DNA from: Tabrizicola_A sp964393035
GTDB taxonomy: Bacteria; Pseudomonadota; Alphaproteobacteria; Rhodobacterales; Rhodobacteraceae
NCBI GenBank assembly: GCA_964393035.1
Contig: CAYMRX010000006.1
Span: 62,001-126,000, forward strand
DNA: 64,000 nt
Reading direction: 5' to 3'
Shown: positions 34,594-42,802 of the stretch, piece after piece
How the letters are laid out: each line of letters opens with the position of its first letter
How positions within the stretch are numbered: the first letter of the stretch is position 1
Program-made: the position numbers and the translations under genes
Notes under the pieces: model-generated
The model's input: only the letters and a program-made list of their open reading frames with translations
Database searches by the model: none
Told to the model about the DNA's origin: nothing

Positions 34594-35120
34594 TGGCAAC
34601 AGCTGCCCAAATCGCGGCCAATCGCCGAAACGCCCTCAAAAGCACGGGGCCGAAGACGCGGCAGGGTAAGCGCGCCTCGTCGCGCAACGCAGTGAAGCAC
34701 GGCGTCTACGCGGAGATTTCTGAGGCGGAGCTGTCAACCGCGGTCGAGGCGATTGGGGCGGAACTTATCGCCATCGGCCTCGACCCGAGCAGCGACACTA
34801 ACCGCGCCCGCGCCGCAAGGCTCGCCGTCGCGGAAGTGCGCCTCGCGAGGGCGCGTCAAGAGGAGAGGGCGCTCATGACCCGCGGAGATAATGACTTGCG
34901 ACTGCAACGCGAGTTTGACCTCATCTGCGACAGGCTCTTTGAGGACGAATTCTACGACATGCAGCTCTCGGACAGCGAACGCGATCGGGGCTACAAGCAC
35001 CTGGAACGTATTGCCCACTATGGCCCCAAGTGGGCGGCTCAGGCCTACCGCAGGGCGCGCAAGGCCCTGTCGTCGTCCGAGGCTGCACACGAGAGGGCGC
35101 TGCGCGATTTCCTGGGATAG
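34593..35120 (+). CDS. Conserved hypothetical protein with NALKSTGPKT motif, second of a coupled pair
   Basis: 175 residues, function unknown. The N-terminus AANRRNALKSTGPKTRQGKR ...SSRNAVKHGVY is a well-known basic motif found at the start of many bacterial hypothetical proteins, often near mobile DNA. The rest is helical and charged (VAEVRLARARQEERALM; YDMQLSDSERDRGYKHLERI). One-base overlap with the upstream gene implies coupled translation. DNA or RNA binding is a guess from the basic motif. Confidence 0.7.
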   Translation: MATAAQIAANRRNALKSTGPKTRQGKRASSRNAVKHGVYAEISEAELSTAVEAIGAELIAIGLDPSSDTNRARAARLAVAEVRLARARQEERALMTRGDNDLRLQREFDLICDRLFEDEFYDMQLSDSERDRGYKHLERIAHYGPKWAAQAYRRARKALSSSEAAHERALRDFLG

Positions 35121-35421
35121 ATTTTCAGAAGGAAGCCAATTGCAATTAAAGGTTGTATTTTTTATTTCAGAAAGTGAACAAATTCAAAATTCCATGTGCG
35201 GCGCCTGAGCAGCAGGTGGTGGCGAGACATGAGGAATGTCCCGGCGTGATGCCCGACCGAGGCCGCGGTCAGTCCCCTCTGGCCACTTGGCCCCCGCCCT
35301 CGGATGTCTTGCGGAGGGGGAGGGGGGGGATGCTCGGGGCAAAAATCAGACGGCCTTTCCTCCGCGACACCTGGGTCAAAGGACCGGGGGGCGGCTCAGT
35401 CCACTCGGCGAATGTGGGGCC
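35121..35421. other. Intergenic region without a visible gene
   Basis: The first 80 bases are AT-rich, the rest GC-rich with a G5-A-G8 run at about 35316-35329. No domain, RNA gene or hairpin terminator was recognised. It may include the right attachment site of the integrase-borne element, but no repeat with the left side was found by eye. Confidence 0.35.
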
Positions 35422-35916
35422 TTAGCCGGGTTGGCCATCGCCGGGATAGAGCCGCTTGACCTCGCAGTAGGCGGCCGACGGGCCCGGGGTCTGCGTCTCG
35501 TAGTAGAGATCGAAGAACTCGCCCCGGTAAAAAACCCAAACATGTTCCGTCTCAAAGTGATATTGTCGAGTTCGCGGACTGAACCAGTCTTCATTGGAAA
35601 AGCTGCGGACAATTGACCCAAGCTCCATTGCCTCAAAGCAGCTTGAGAGTGGCGCCAAGTCCCAAGCGCCCGCCGATGATCCAAAGCCCAACGAGAACGT
35701 GGAGGCCGTTAAGAATGTTTTCATCATCGCGAGCAGCACCTCCCCAAAGCCATCAACACCCAGCCGCGCCCCGAGCGTCGTCACGTGCGCAGGCACAGGG
35801 GGCCGCAAGATTTTGAATTCCGCCGCCGCGAATGCAAGCACTTCTCTGGCGAATGTGGCCGCCGAGTGGTTCGAAGAGCGGGGGGCACCTCTGTCCCAAA
35901 ATGACGCCAAATTCAC
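35422..35916 (-). CDS. Hypothetical protein
   Basis: 164 residues with no recognised family. The C-terminal half looks like real protein (FSNEDWFSPRTRQYHFETEH, VWVFYRGEFFDLYYETQTPG), rich in aromatic residues as in a small beta-sheet domain. The N-terminal half is Ala-rich and less convincing, so the true start may be further downstream. Opposite-strand frames here give only low-complexity sequence. Confidence 0.4.
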   Translation of the reverse strand: MNLASFWDRGAPRSSNHSAATFAREVLAFAAAEFKILRPPVPAHVTTLGARLGVDGFGEVLLAMMKTFLTASTFSLGFGSSAGAWDLAPLSSCFEAMELGSIVRSFSNEDWFSPRTRQYHFETEHVWVFYRGEFFDLYYETQTPGPSAAYCEVKRLYPGDGQPG

Positions 35917-36090
35917 GGACGGAGCATATTCTTCGCGCCAGGCACAAAGCCGAACCGCGCCAATGGTTTTCAGGTCATCGGATTACAGAAATTTGGCGGA
36001 CCTATGCCGCCCAAAACCGTGGGAATGTAGGTGGGCTTCATCTGCCCCCAATCGAGGCAAACGACCGATAAGATATCACTCTGGGCAACC

Positions 36091-36873
36091 TCAGGCGGCG
36101 CGGCCGTAAAACCCCCTTTGTTCCTCGTCGGTCATCCGCACGCCGGGGCGGTCATAGAAGGAAAACACCGCGATGCGCCTTGCGGTTTCACCTTCAACCG
36201 GGGTGACGCGATGGGCGGTGTTGCGGCCGCGGAACACGTTCAGCCCGCCCGCCACCAGTTTCACCCGCTGCACCTCGGGGTCTTGGCCCGCCAGCATCCG
36301 CGCCACGCCGCCATAATTCGGGTCGGTTTCGGACCGCAGATCGGTGCGGTATTCGAAAAGCCCACCCTGATCGGGGGCTTGCAACAGAATGGTTGTGGTG
36401 AATTCCGACCGGTCAAAATGCCAGTTCAGCGCCTCGCCGGTGCGATAGGTCATCACGTTCAGCCGGGCCAGCGGGTCGTCCATGGTATAAAGCGCGGGCT
36501 TTTCCATGGTGTCCGCAAGGAAGGCGGCAAAGGCGGGCCATTCGTAAAGCCGCTGCAAGGTGCCGCCGATCTGATCGGCACACAGCGTATGGTTCACCGT
36601 ACGAAAGGGTTTCAGCGCCGGGTGGTCCGCGCCAAGGCCCGGAATTTCCTTGCGGAAGTATATGTTATGGTCGCGCGCATGGGTGAAGGCCTGATCTTGC
36701 TTGGCCGTGATTTCGGCCAAGGCCACGGTCAGGGCCTGCGGTTTCAGGAACCCCGCCAGATCGAACATGCCGTCCCGCGCCAGCGCCCGGCGGCAGCGGG
36801 CGACAAGGGCGGCATAGGCGGCGGTGCCGGGCTTGTCCAAAGGGTAGGCGTCAAGGTCGATAAGGTCTTGCAT
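36091..36873 (-). CDS. 2-oxoglutarate/Fe(II)-dependent oxygenase family protein
   Basis: 260 residues. The double-stranded beta-helix core has the iron facial triad H-x-D...H: LNWHFDRSEFTTTILLQ (His about 163, Asp 165) and GRNTAHRVTPVEGETARRIA (distal His, with the Arg that would bind 2-oxoglutarate). Asp in the second position favours hydroxylation rather than halogenation, since halogenases of this fold have Gly or Ala there. The substrate is unknown, perhaps an amino acid or small acid. Divergent from the LysR gene at 36979, which probably controls it. Confidence 0.7.
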   Translation of the reverse strand: MQDLIDLDAYPLDKPGTAAYAALVARCRRALARDGMFDLAGFLKPQALTVALAEITAKQDQAFTHARDHNIYFRKEIPGLGADHPALKPFRTVNHTLCADQIGGTLQRLYEWPAFAAFLADTMEKPALYTMDDPLARLNVMTYRTGEALNWHFDRSEFTTTILLQAPDQGGLFEYRTDLRSETDPNYGGVARMLAGQDPEVQRVKLVAGGLNVFRGRNTAHRVTPVEGETARRIAVFSFYDRPGVRMTDEEQRGFYGRAA

Positions 36874-36978
36874 GATGCAATCTTCCTGTTGGCTGCGTTT
36901 GGATCAGTTTTGGGATTTTCCTCTCGCCGCACAACGAGAGAAATTATAGGCTATGCCAAGATTAAATAGGGGAAGTGG

Positions 36979-37821
36979 ATGGCATTGCCACCTTTGACCG
37001 CTCTGCGTGCTTTTGAAACCGCCGCGCGCCATGGCTCTTTCACCCGTGCGGGCGCGGAATTGGGGGTGACGGCGGCCGCGGTATCGTTGCAGGTGCGTGC
37101 GCTGGAGGCGCATTTCGACAAGGAGCTGTTCCTGCGCCAAGGCAATCGCCTGACGCTGACCGATGCGGGCCGGGCGGTGCAGGCACGGGTTGATCTGGCT
37201 TTTGCGGAACTTTCTGGTTTGGCGCAGGATCTGGGGCAGGATGCAGGCCCCGCCCGCATGATCCTGTCTTGCCTGCCCTCCATGGCCGATCATTGGTTGG
37301 TGCCACGACTTGCGGGCTTTGAGCGGCTGGGCGATCTTGACCTGCGGGTCGAGGAAGATCCGGTCGATCTGTCGGGAGCCACGGTTCGCCTGACCTATGG
37401 CGCGCATTTCTATCCCGATCACCGGGTGGAAACCCTGTTTGTCGATGAGATCATCGCGGTGGTGGCCCCCGGTGACGATCCGGGGCAGGGGCGGGCGCGC
37501 CTTGTGCATACCGATTGGGGGCCGTCGCATGCCGCAGCGCCGGCATGGTCGCGCTGGTATCAGGCGGCAGGTCTGGGCGCGGCCCCGGTGCAAGGCTTGC
37601 GCGTCGGGCAGACCGCACTTGCATTGGCGGCGGCGCGGGCGGGATTGGGCGCGGCGCTGGTGCCCGCCCGTCTGGCCGAGGCGGATTTGCGGGCGGGGTT
37701 GATTGCCCGCCTGCCGGGGCCAGCGCTGCCGCTGCCCTGGCCCTATGTCATGATCTGGAAGCCGACGACCCGACGCGCGCGGCTGACCGCCGCGCTTTTG
37801 GCGCATCTGCGGCGCGAGTGA
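36979..37821 (+). CDS. LysR-family transcriptional regulator, GcvA-like
   Basis: 280 residues. N-terminal winged helix (LTALRAFETAARHGSFTRAG, then AELGVTAAAVSLQVRALEAH) and a periplasmic-binding-like effector domain (from about 90; WLVPRLAGFERLGDLDLRVE). The PPLTALRAFE start is typical of the GcvA subgroup. It is transcribed away from the oxygenase gene across a 105-bp gap, the usual LysR divergent arrangement. Effector unknown. Confidence 0.88.
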   Translation: MALPPLTALRAFETAARHGSFTRAGAELGVTAAAVSLQVRALEAHFDKELFLRQGNRLTLTDAGRAVQARVDLAFAELSGLAQDLGQDAGPARMILSCLPSMADHWLVPRLAGFERLGDLDLRVEEDPVDLSGATVRLTYGAHFYPDHRVETLFVDEIIAVVAPGDDPGQGRARLVHTDWGPSHAAAPAWSRWYQAAGLGAAPVQGLRVGQTALALAAARAGLGAALVPARLAEADLRAGLIARLPGPALPLPWPYVMIWKPTTRRARLTAALLAHLRRE

Positions 37822-37827
37822 TCTGCC

Positions 37828-38841
37828 TTAACCCCTACGGCCCCGGCGTTCACGCGGGGCAGGGCCAGCGCCATCGGTGCCGTCCGAGGTGGAGGAGAAC
37901 GCCCCAAGCTTGGCCTGAATGTCGTCCAGCGACGGCACGGGCCCGCGCGGGCGGCTTTCCAGTGCGGCTCGCATGGCGCGCAGATGGTCGGGCATGGTGC
38001 CGCAGCAACCGCCGATGATCCGCACCCCGGCGTCGCGCGCCAGCACGGCATATTCCGCCATCAACTCCGGCGTGCCGTCATAATGGATATGACCGTCGTG
38101 GTATTTCGGAATCCCCGCATTGCCCTTGGCGATCAGCGGCACCGAAGGGGCAGCCGCAGCAAAGCCCATCACCGTGCGCATCAGGTCCGAAGACCCAACC
38201 CCGCAATTGGCCCCAAAGGCCAAAGGCGGGTAGGGCAGCCCGCGGACCATCTCGACCATCCCGGCCGATGTGACGCCCATCATGGTGCGCCCGGCGGTGT
38301 CAAAGCTCATGGTGCCGCACCAAGGCATCCCGGCCAGCTTCGCCGCTTCGGCCGCAGCTTTGTATTCTTCCGGGGCCGAGATGGTTTCGATCCACAAGAC
38401 ATCCGCCCCGCCTTCTTTCAGACCCTCGGCCTGTTCGTGGAACATTTCCACCGCGGCGGCATGGGTCAGCGTGCCCATGGGTTCGAAAATATCGCCCGTC
38501 GGGCCGACCGAGCCTGCCACCACCACCGGGCGACCTGCCGCATCGGCAATCTCGCGGCCAAGGCTGGCGCCGATGCGGTTCAATTCGCGCACGCGGCCTT
38601 GGGCATCGTGCAGCTTCAACCGGCTGGCATTGCCGCCGAAGGTGTTGGTCAGAAAGATGTCAGACCCGGCCTCGACCGCATTGCGATAAAGGCTGCGGAT
38701 GCGGTCGGGGTGTTCGACGTTCCAAAACTCGGGCGGTTCGCCCGCCGTCAGGCCCATGTTGAACAGGTTGGTGCCGGTGGCCCCGTCGGCCATCAGCCAA
38801 TCGCGGGTGGCAAAGAGTTTGGAAAGGGCATCCGTGGCCAT
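37828..38841 (-). CDS. Betaine-homocysteine S-methyltransferase
   Basis: 337 residues. MetH-type homocysteine-binding domain: LMADGATGTNLFNMGL, FLTNTFGGNASRL, GSVGPTGDIF, the first zinc Cys in FGANCGVG and the paired zinc Cys in IIGGCCGTMPDHL. This is the bacterial Bhmt type that methylates homocysteine from glycine betaine. The frame is open to 39000, but the ATG at 38841 has GAGGAT just upstream and gives the family start. The C-terminal 40 residues are Arg/Gly-rich tail. Confidence 0.85.
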   Translation of the reverse strand: MATDALSKLFATRDWLMADGATGTNLFNMGLTAGEPPEFWNVEHPDRIRSLYRNAVEAGSDIFLTNTFGGNASRLKLHDAQGRVRELNRIGASLGREIADAAGRPVVVAGSVGPTGDIFEPMGTLTHAAAVEMFHEQAEGLKEGGADVLWIETISAPEEYKAAAEAAKLAGMPWCGTMSFDTAGRTMMGVTSAGMVEMVRGLPYPPLAFGANCGVGSSDLMRTVMGFAAAAPSVPLIAKGNAGIPKYHDGHIHYDGTPELMAEYAVLARDAGVRIIGGCCGTMPDHLRAMRAALESRPRGPVPSLDDIQAKLGAFSSTSDGTDGAGPAPRERRGRRG

Positions 38842-38869
38842 GGCATCCTCCGGGGCAGCAATCGGGGCA

Positions 38870-40882
38870 TCAGTCGGTCTTTTGTGCGATGTGCCACGGG
38901 CCGGGACGCGACGCAAACTCATATTCCGCATCATCCTGTTCGATTTTCCGTGAAATCGGTGGTGGGCGGGTGATGGCCCGCCACAAGGACAGGCCGGCAA
39001 GCAAGAGGCCGACGCTGCCCGGCGCGATCAGGTACAGCGGTGACCAATGCGGGGCAAAGCAGGATTTGAAGCGCAAAAGCCCGGTGGCGACGGTTTCGGG
39101 CGCAAGGGCGGCGATCAGGCGGGTGACGAGATCGCCCCTGCCAAAGGCCCTCTCTGGCACCGCGGCAAGCGACAGCCGCGCCACGCCTTCGCGGGTGGCA
39201 TCGGCGATGGCGGCCTGCACCAGGCTGTGCATGGTGCCATCGGGCAGGTCTTTGCCGTGCCGCATCAGGTCCAGCGCCCATTCGCCGGGTGTCGTATGAA
39301 AACTGGCATAGGCGATCGGCCGGTCATGGTGCCAGGCGACGTACAACCTTTGGTGGCCCAGATAGGCGCGGTCGTGTCGGCCCATGGAAAACCCGCGCTC
39401 CCCGCCATGGGCGCGCGCCCAGTCGACAGCAAGGCGGTGCAGCGCGGGCCAAGGCGCCAGCGCGGCCGGGATCTGCCGGATGGTGACACCGGCGGCCTCG
39501 GCCCGGCGCAGCTTGCGGCGCAGGCCGGACCGGCTGGAGGTGGAGAGCCGATAGCTGGCCGGAACAATCCAAGCCTCCCAGCCGATGCGGCGGGGGGTAA
39601 GCCCATGGGCGCGCGCACGGGCGGCGATCCGCCCCCCGGTCTTGTAGGCCGCGAACATCCGCCCTTCCTTGCGGGCAAGACGGCACATGCCGCGCAGGGC
39701 CGTGTCGATGACATGGGGGGCCGCCAAAGGGCGCGGGTCCAGCAGCGCAATCAGCGTGTGGCCTTGCCGCCCCACCAGCCAGCCAAGCCCGCCAACCCGG
39801 TTCAGCGCAAGGGTGCCCTGGTGGCGCAGGCCCGTTTCGGCTGGCAACTCAGCCCGATCAGGGCCGGTAAAGTCAGCCCCGGTCGGCGGACCAAAGGGGG
39901 GCCGGGCGGTCGGAAGCGATGGGGCCGGGCCAAGGATGGCAAGCCCCGCGCCGGCAAGGGCGGGCAAGGCATAATAGACCATGCGCCAGCCAAGGATCGC
40001 CACCAAGAGATCAGGCTCCGCGCTGCCTGGCAAAAGCGCCAGCAAGGTCATCTCAAACGCCCCCATCCCCCCCGGCGTGCCAAGCGCCAACCCGGCCCCG
40101 AGCGCCAGCAAAAATGCAGGCAGCAGGGTGGCAAAGCCGAGGTCACTTCCGGCGGGAAGCAGCACATGCAGCGCCAGCGCCGCGGCAAGGCTGTCGATGG
40201 CGCAAAGCCCGACCAGACGGCCCAGCACGAAGCCATTGGGCCAGCGGAACGGCATGATGCTGCGCTGCGGGCCAAGGATGCAAAGACCGACCAGACAAAG
40301 GGCAAGGCCAAGCCCAAAGGCCGCCCAAGGTTTGAACGGGGCATCGGGCAGGATCAGCAGGGTCATGGCGGTGACAACCGCCCAGCCCGCCAGAAACGAC
40401 AGCGCGACCGCCGCCGTCAGCCGGGTGGCCTGCCACAGGCTGAACCCCGGCAGCATCCGCCAGCGCAGGATTGCCCCGGAAATCAGGCCCAACCCAAGGG
40501 TCTGTGACACCGCGATGGCGGCAATCCCGGCGCGCCGGGCCAGCCTTTCGGGCATCCCGGACATCAAATGGTGATGCAAAACCGCATCATAGCGCCCCAC
40601 CGCCCAGAAAGAGAGGGCCGTGAGGCCCAGCGATTGCAGCCATTGCTGCGGCGCCAGTCGCCACATGGCATCGCTCAGCGCTGGCCCATCAATCTGCGAA
40701 AGCCGGTCGGAGAGCAGCCACAGGAACGCCACCGTCAGGCTGAGCGACACCGCCACGCGCGGGCCAAAGCGCCGCAAGGCCCCGGCCAGCCCCGCGATCA
40801 AGAGGGGCGCTTCTGTGGCCCCGGCCGCCATCGCATCAACCCGCTGCGCCGCGCGCGCCTTCGACCTGCCGAGAAAGGCCAT
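38870..40882 (-). CDS. MprF-like bifunctional membrane protein (flippase plus DUF2156 aminoacyltransferase domain)
   Basis: 670 residues. The N-terminal half (about 25-330) has many membrane helices with the UPF0104/LPG-synthase pattern (FWAVGRYDAVLHHHLMSGMP; GTPGGMGAFEMTLLALLPG). The C-terminal half is a soluble DUF2156 GNAT-fold domain (GMCRLARKEGRMFAAYKTGG, RSGLRRKLRRAEAAGV, GFSMGRHDRAYLGHQRLYVA), with a last hydrophobic segment. MprF proteins add Lys or Ala to phosphatidylglycerol and flip the product, giving resistance to cationic peptides. Which amino acid is used here is unknown. The ATG at 40882 is preferred to a TTG at 40930. Confidence 0.82.
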   Translation of the reverse strand: MAFLGRSKARAAQRVDAMAAGATEAPLLIAGLAGALRRFGPRVAVSLSLTVAFLWLLSDRLSQIDGPALSDAMWRLAPQQWLQSLGLTALSFWAVGRYDAVLHHHLMSGMPERLARRAGIAAIAVSQTLGLGLISGAILRWRMLPGFSLWQATRLTAAVALSFLAGWAVVTAMTLLILPDAPFKPWAAFGLGLALCLVGLCILGPQRSIMPFRWPNGFVLGRLVGLCAIDSLAAALALHVLLPAGSDLGFATLLPAFLLALGAGLALGTPGGMGAFEMTLLALLPGSAEPDLLVAILGWRMVYYALPALAGAGLAILGPAPSLPTARPPFGPPTGADFTGPDRAELPAETGLRHQGTLALNRVGGLGWLVGRQGHTLIALLDPRPLAAPHVIDTALRGMCRLARKEGRMFAAYKTGGRIAARARAHGLTPRRIGWEAWIVPASYRLSTSSRSGLRRKLRRAEAAGVTIRQIPAALAPWPALHRLAVDWARAHGGERGFSMGRHDRAYLGHQRLYVAWHHDRPIAYASFHTTPGEWALDLMRHGKDLPDGTMHSLVQAAIADATREGVARLSLAAVPERAFGRGDLVTRLIAALAPETVATGLLRFKSCFAPHWSPLYLIAPGSVGLLLAGLSLWRAITRPPPISRKIEQDDAEYEFASRPGPWHIAQKTD

Positions 40883-40999
40883 GTTCACCCCTTGCACAAA
40901 TTCGGCGAGGTTAGGCGGGGGCGCGTTCAAAGGGTCTTAACAGCTAAAATGCGGGAGATATTTCGGCGCGGCACTACAGGCACCCACAAGGCACCCATG

Positions 41000-41030
41000 A
41001 AAAAGCCGCCCCCAAGCGAAAGGGGCGGCC
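41000..41030 (-). terminator. Rho-independent terminator after the zeta-subunit gene
   Basis: On the minus strand GCCGCCCC, loop TTTCGCTTG, then GGGGCGGC and a T5 run. It lies about 40 bases past the stop of the ATPase zeta gene. Confidence 0.8.
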
Positions 41031-41068
41031 TGATCTGACAAGGATAGTCTGACGGGGAAGGGCTGGCC

Positions 41069-41383
41069 TTAGAGTTCGGCCAGCAGCTCGGCCTTGGCGA
41101 CGGGAAGCAGGGCGGCCATCTGGGCGCGCACCTCGTCAGCGGTGGCTTTGCCGGCCAGATCCGCCGCGACCTTGCGCACCACATCCTCGATGCCGGCTTC
41201 TTCGAAATCGGCCGAGACAACGCTCATCGCATAATCCGCAGCCGCATCGCCCGATTTGCCCAACAGGCCAGCCGCCCAAAGGCCGACCAACTTGTTGCGG
41301 CGGGCTTCGGCGCGGAACTGCATTTCCGAATCATGGGCAAATTTGGCTTCAAAGGCGTGTTCGCGGTCGTCAAAGGTGGTCAT
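41069..41383 (-). CDS. DUF1476 protein, zeta inhibitor subunit of F1Fo-ATPase
   Basis: 104 residues. TTFDDREHAFEAKFAHDSEM with QFRAEARRNKLVGLWAAGLL is the conserved N-terminus of the alphaproteobacterial DUF1476 family; in Paracoccus denitrificans this protein is the zeta subunit that blocks ATP hydrolysis by F1. The following four-helix part (VVSADFEEAGIEDVVRKVAA) also fits. The ATG at 41383 is used; the frame extends upstream to 41572 without coding character. Divergent from purC. Confidence 0.88.
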   Translation of the reverse strand: MTTFDDREHAFEAKFAHDSEMQFRAEARRNKLVGLWAAGLLGKSGDAAADYAMSVVSADFEEAGIEDVVRKVAADLAGKATADEVRAQMAALLPVAKAELLAEL

Positions 41384-41574
41384 GGGCGGGCCCTCCGGGT
41401 GAATTCTGCGGCTTTCTTCCCATATGCCCGGACCAAAGCCAGCGTTCAAGGGGCCTTGCGCGCAAGTGCCGCAAAGCGCGCCCGGCTTGCACGGCAAACG
41501 CTGAATGGATATAGCCGGGCCAAAGGGCAGGGTGGCATTTCGCCGCCCTTTTGCCCATTGGACAAGAGGCATGC

Positions 41575-42336
41575 ATGGCGCGCAGGAAGAAGGTCTACGA
41601 GGGCAAGGCGAAGATCCTTTACGAAGGGCCGGAACCTGGCACCCTGATCCAGTATTTCAAGGATGACAGCGCCCCGACCGAGGCAGAGCCGAAACCGGCC
41701 GCCGTGGATGGCAAGGGCGTGTTGAACAACCGCCTGTCCGAATTCTTCATGTCCGGGCTGAACGCCATCGGCGTGCCGACCCATTTCATCCGCCGCGTCA
41801 ACATGCGCGAACAGATGGTGCGGATGGCCGAAATCCTGCCGTTGGAAGTGGTGGTGCGCAATTTTGCCGCGGGCGATCTGTCCGCGCGGCTGGGCATCCC
41901 CGAGGGCATGGCCCTGCCGCGCCCGATCGTGGAATATTATTATAAAGACGATCGGCTGAATTCGCCCCTGGTGGCCGAAGAACATATCGTCGCCTTTGGC
42001 TGGGCCAACCAGCAGGATCTGGATGACATGATCGCGCTTGCGCTGCGGGTGAATGATTTCATGTCGGGCGTCATGCTGGGCGTCGGCGTGCGGCTGGCGG
42101 ATTTCCGGCTGGAGATTGGCCGCATCTGGGAAGGCGATTTCATGCGGCTGATCGTGGCAGATGAAATCACCCCGGACAGCTGCCGCCTGTGGGATCTGCG
42201 CGGTGTGACCGAACGCGAAGGTCAGCCCATGCCCGACCCGGTGCCTCTGGCCGACATCTATGCCGAACTGGCGCGGCGGTTGGGGGTGATGCCGTCGAAC
42301 GTCACCCATACGACGAAACCGACGCTTATCAACTGA
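41575..42336 (+). CDS. purC: Phosphoribosylaminoimidazole-succinocarboxamide synthase
   Basis: 253 residues. KKVYEGKAKILYEGPEPGTL, SEFFMSGLNAIGVPTHFIRR, LEVVVRNFAAGDLSARLG and LADEITPDSCRLW-type block VADEITPDSCRLWD identify SAICAR synthetase of purine synthesis. Start ATG 41575 gives the family N-terminus (MARRKKVYEGKAK). It heads a purC-purS-(adh)-purQ row. Confidence 0.95.
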   Translation: MARRKKVYEGKAKILYEGPEPGTLIQYFKDDSAPTEAEPKPAAVDGKGVLNNRLSEFFMSGLNAIGVPTHFIRRVNMREQMVRMAEILPLEVVVRNFAAGDLSARLGIPEGMALPRPIVEYYYKDDRLNSPLVAEEHIVAFGWANQQDLDDMIALALRVNDFMSGVMLGVGVRLADFRLEIGRIWEGDFMRLIVADEITPDSCRLWDLRGVTEREGQPMPDPVPLADIYAELARRLGVMPSNVTHTTKPTLIN

Positions 42337-42421
42337 GCGCCCCGTCAAAACCGAACCGCCCCCTTGCCGCCGCCCGCGCGCGACGGTATGGGGCGGCAAA
42401 GCCAACCTTTGGGGGAATGCC

Positions 42422-42661
42422 ATGAAAGCCCGCGTCACTGTCATGCTGAAAAACGGTGTTCTGGATGTGCAGGGCGAGGCTGTGCGCCACGCACTGGGCA
42501 CGCTCGGCTTTGCGGGCGTCAATGGCGTGCGGCAGGGCAAGGTGATCGAACTGGATCTGGCCGAAACCGACAAGGCCGCAGCCGAGGCTGCCGCCCGCGC
42601 GATGTGCGAAAAGCTCTTGGCCAATACGGTCATCGAAAGCTACCGCGTCGAGATCCTGTAA
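42422..42661 (+). CDS. purS: Phosphoribosylformylglycinamidine synthase, PurS subunit
   Basis: 79 residues. MKARVTVMLKNGVLDVQGEA, LGTLGFAGVNGVRQGKVIEL and ANTVIESYRVEIL are typical of PurS. It forms the FGAM synthase complex with PurQ and PurL, channelling ammonia. The gene is followed by a twin-hairpin repeat and then an alcohol dehydrogenase before purQ. Confidence 0.93.
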   Translation: MKARVTVMLKNGVLDVQGEAVRHALGTLGFAGVNGVRQGKVIELDLAETDKAAAEAAARAMCEKLLANTVIESYRVEIL

Positions 42662-42672
42662 ACCGCGGGGGG

Positions 42673-42717
42673 CAAGATTTTTTGAAAAATCTTGGCAAAT
42701 TTCTTCGAAGAAATTTG
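42673..42717. repeat. Twin-hairpin repeat, copy 1
   Basis: Two adjacent perfect palindromes of 22 bases each. The first (42673-42694) has arms CAAGATTTTT/AAAAATCTTG around TG; the second (42696-42717) has half-site CAAATTTCTTC and is fully self-complementary. The second is identical to the second hairpin of copy 2 at 54796-54817. Position after purS suggests a transcription-end or mRNA-stability element. Confidence 0.8.
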
Positions 42718-42802
42718 TGACCGCCGACATTCTCTGTCGGTTTTCGGCGTGACGGCGCGCAGGGTTTCCCTGCCAATGGTGCAGCAATAAAGGGATTTTT
42801 CC

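Noticed and set aside
36091..36873. BesD/HalD-type halogenase
   Set aside because: The iron site reads H-x-D; the known halogenases have Gly or Ala in place of the Asp so that chloride can bind.
38870..41038. Several long plus-strand frames opposite the MprF-like gene
   Set aside because: Low-complexity Arg/Gly/Pro/Gln-rich translations with no domain; shadows of the minus-strand gene.
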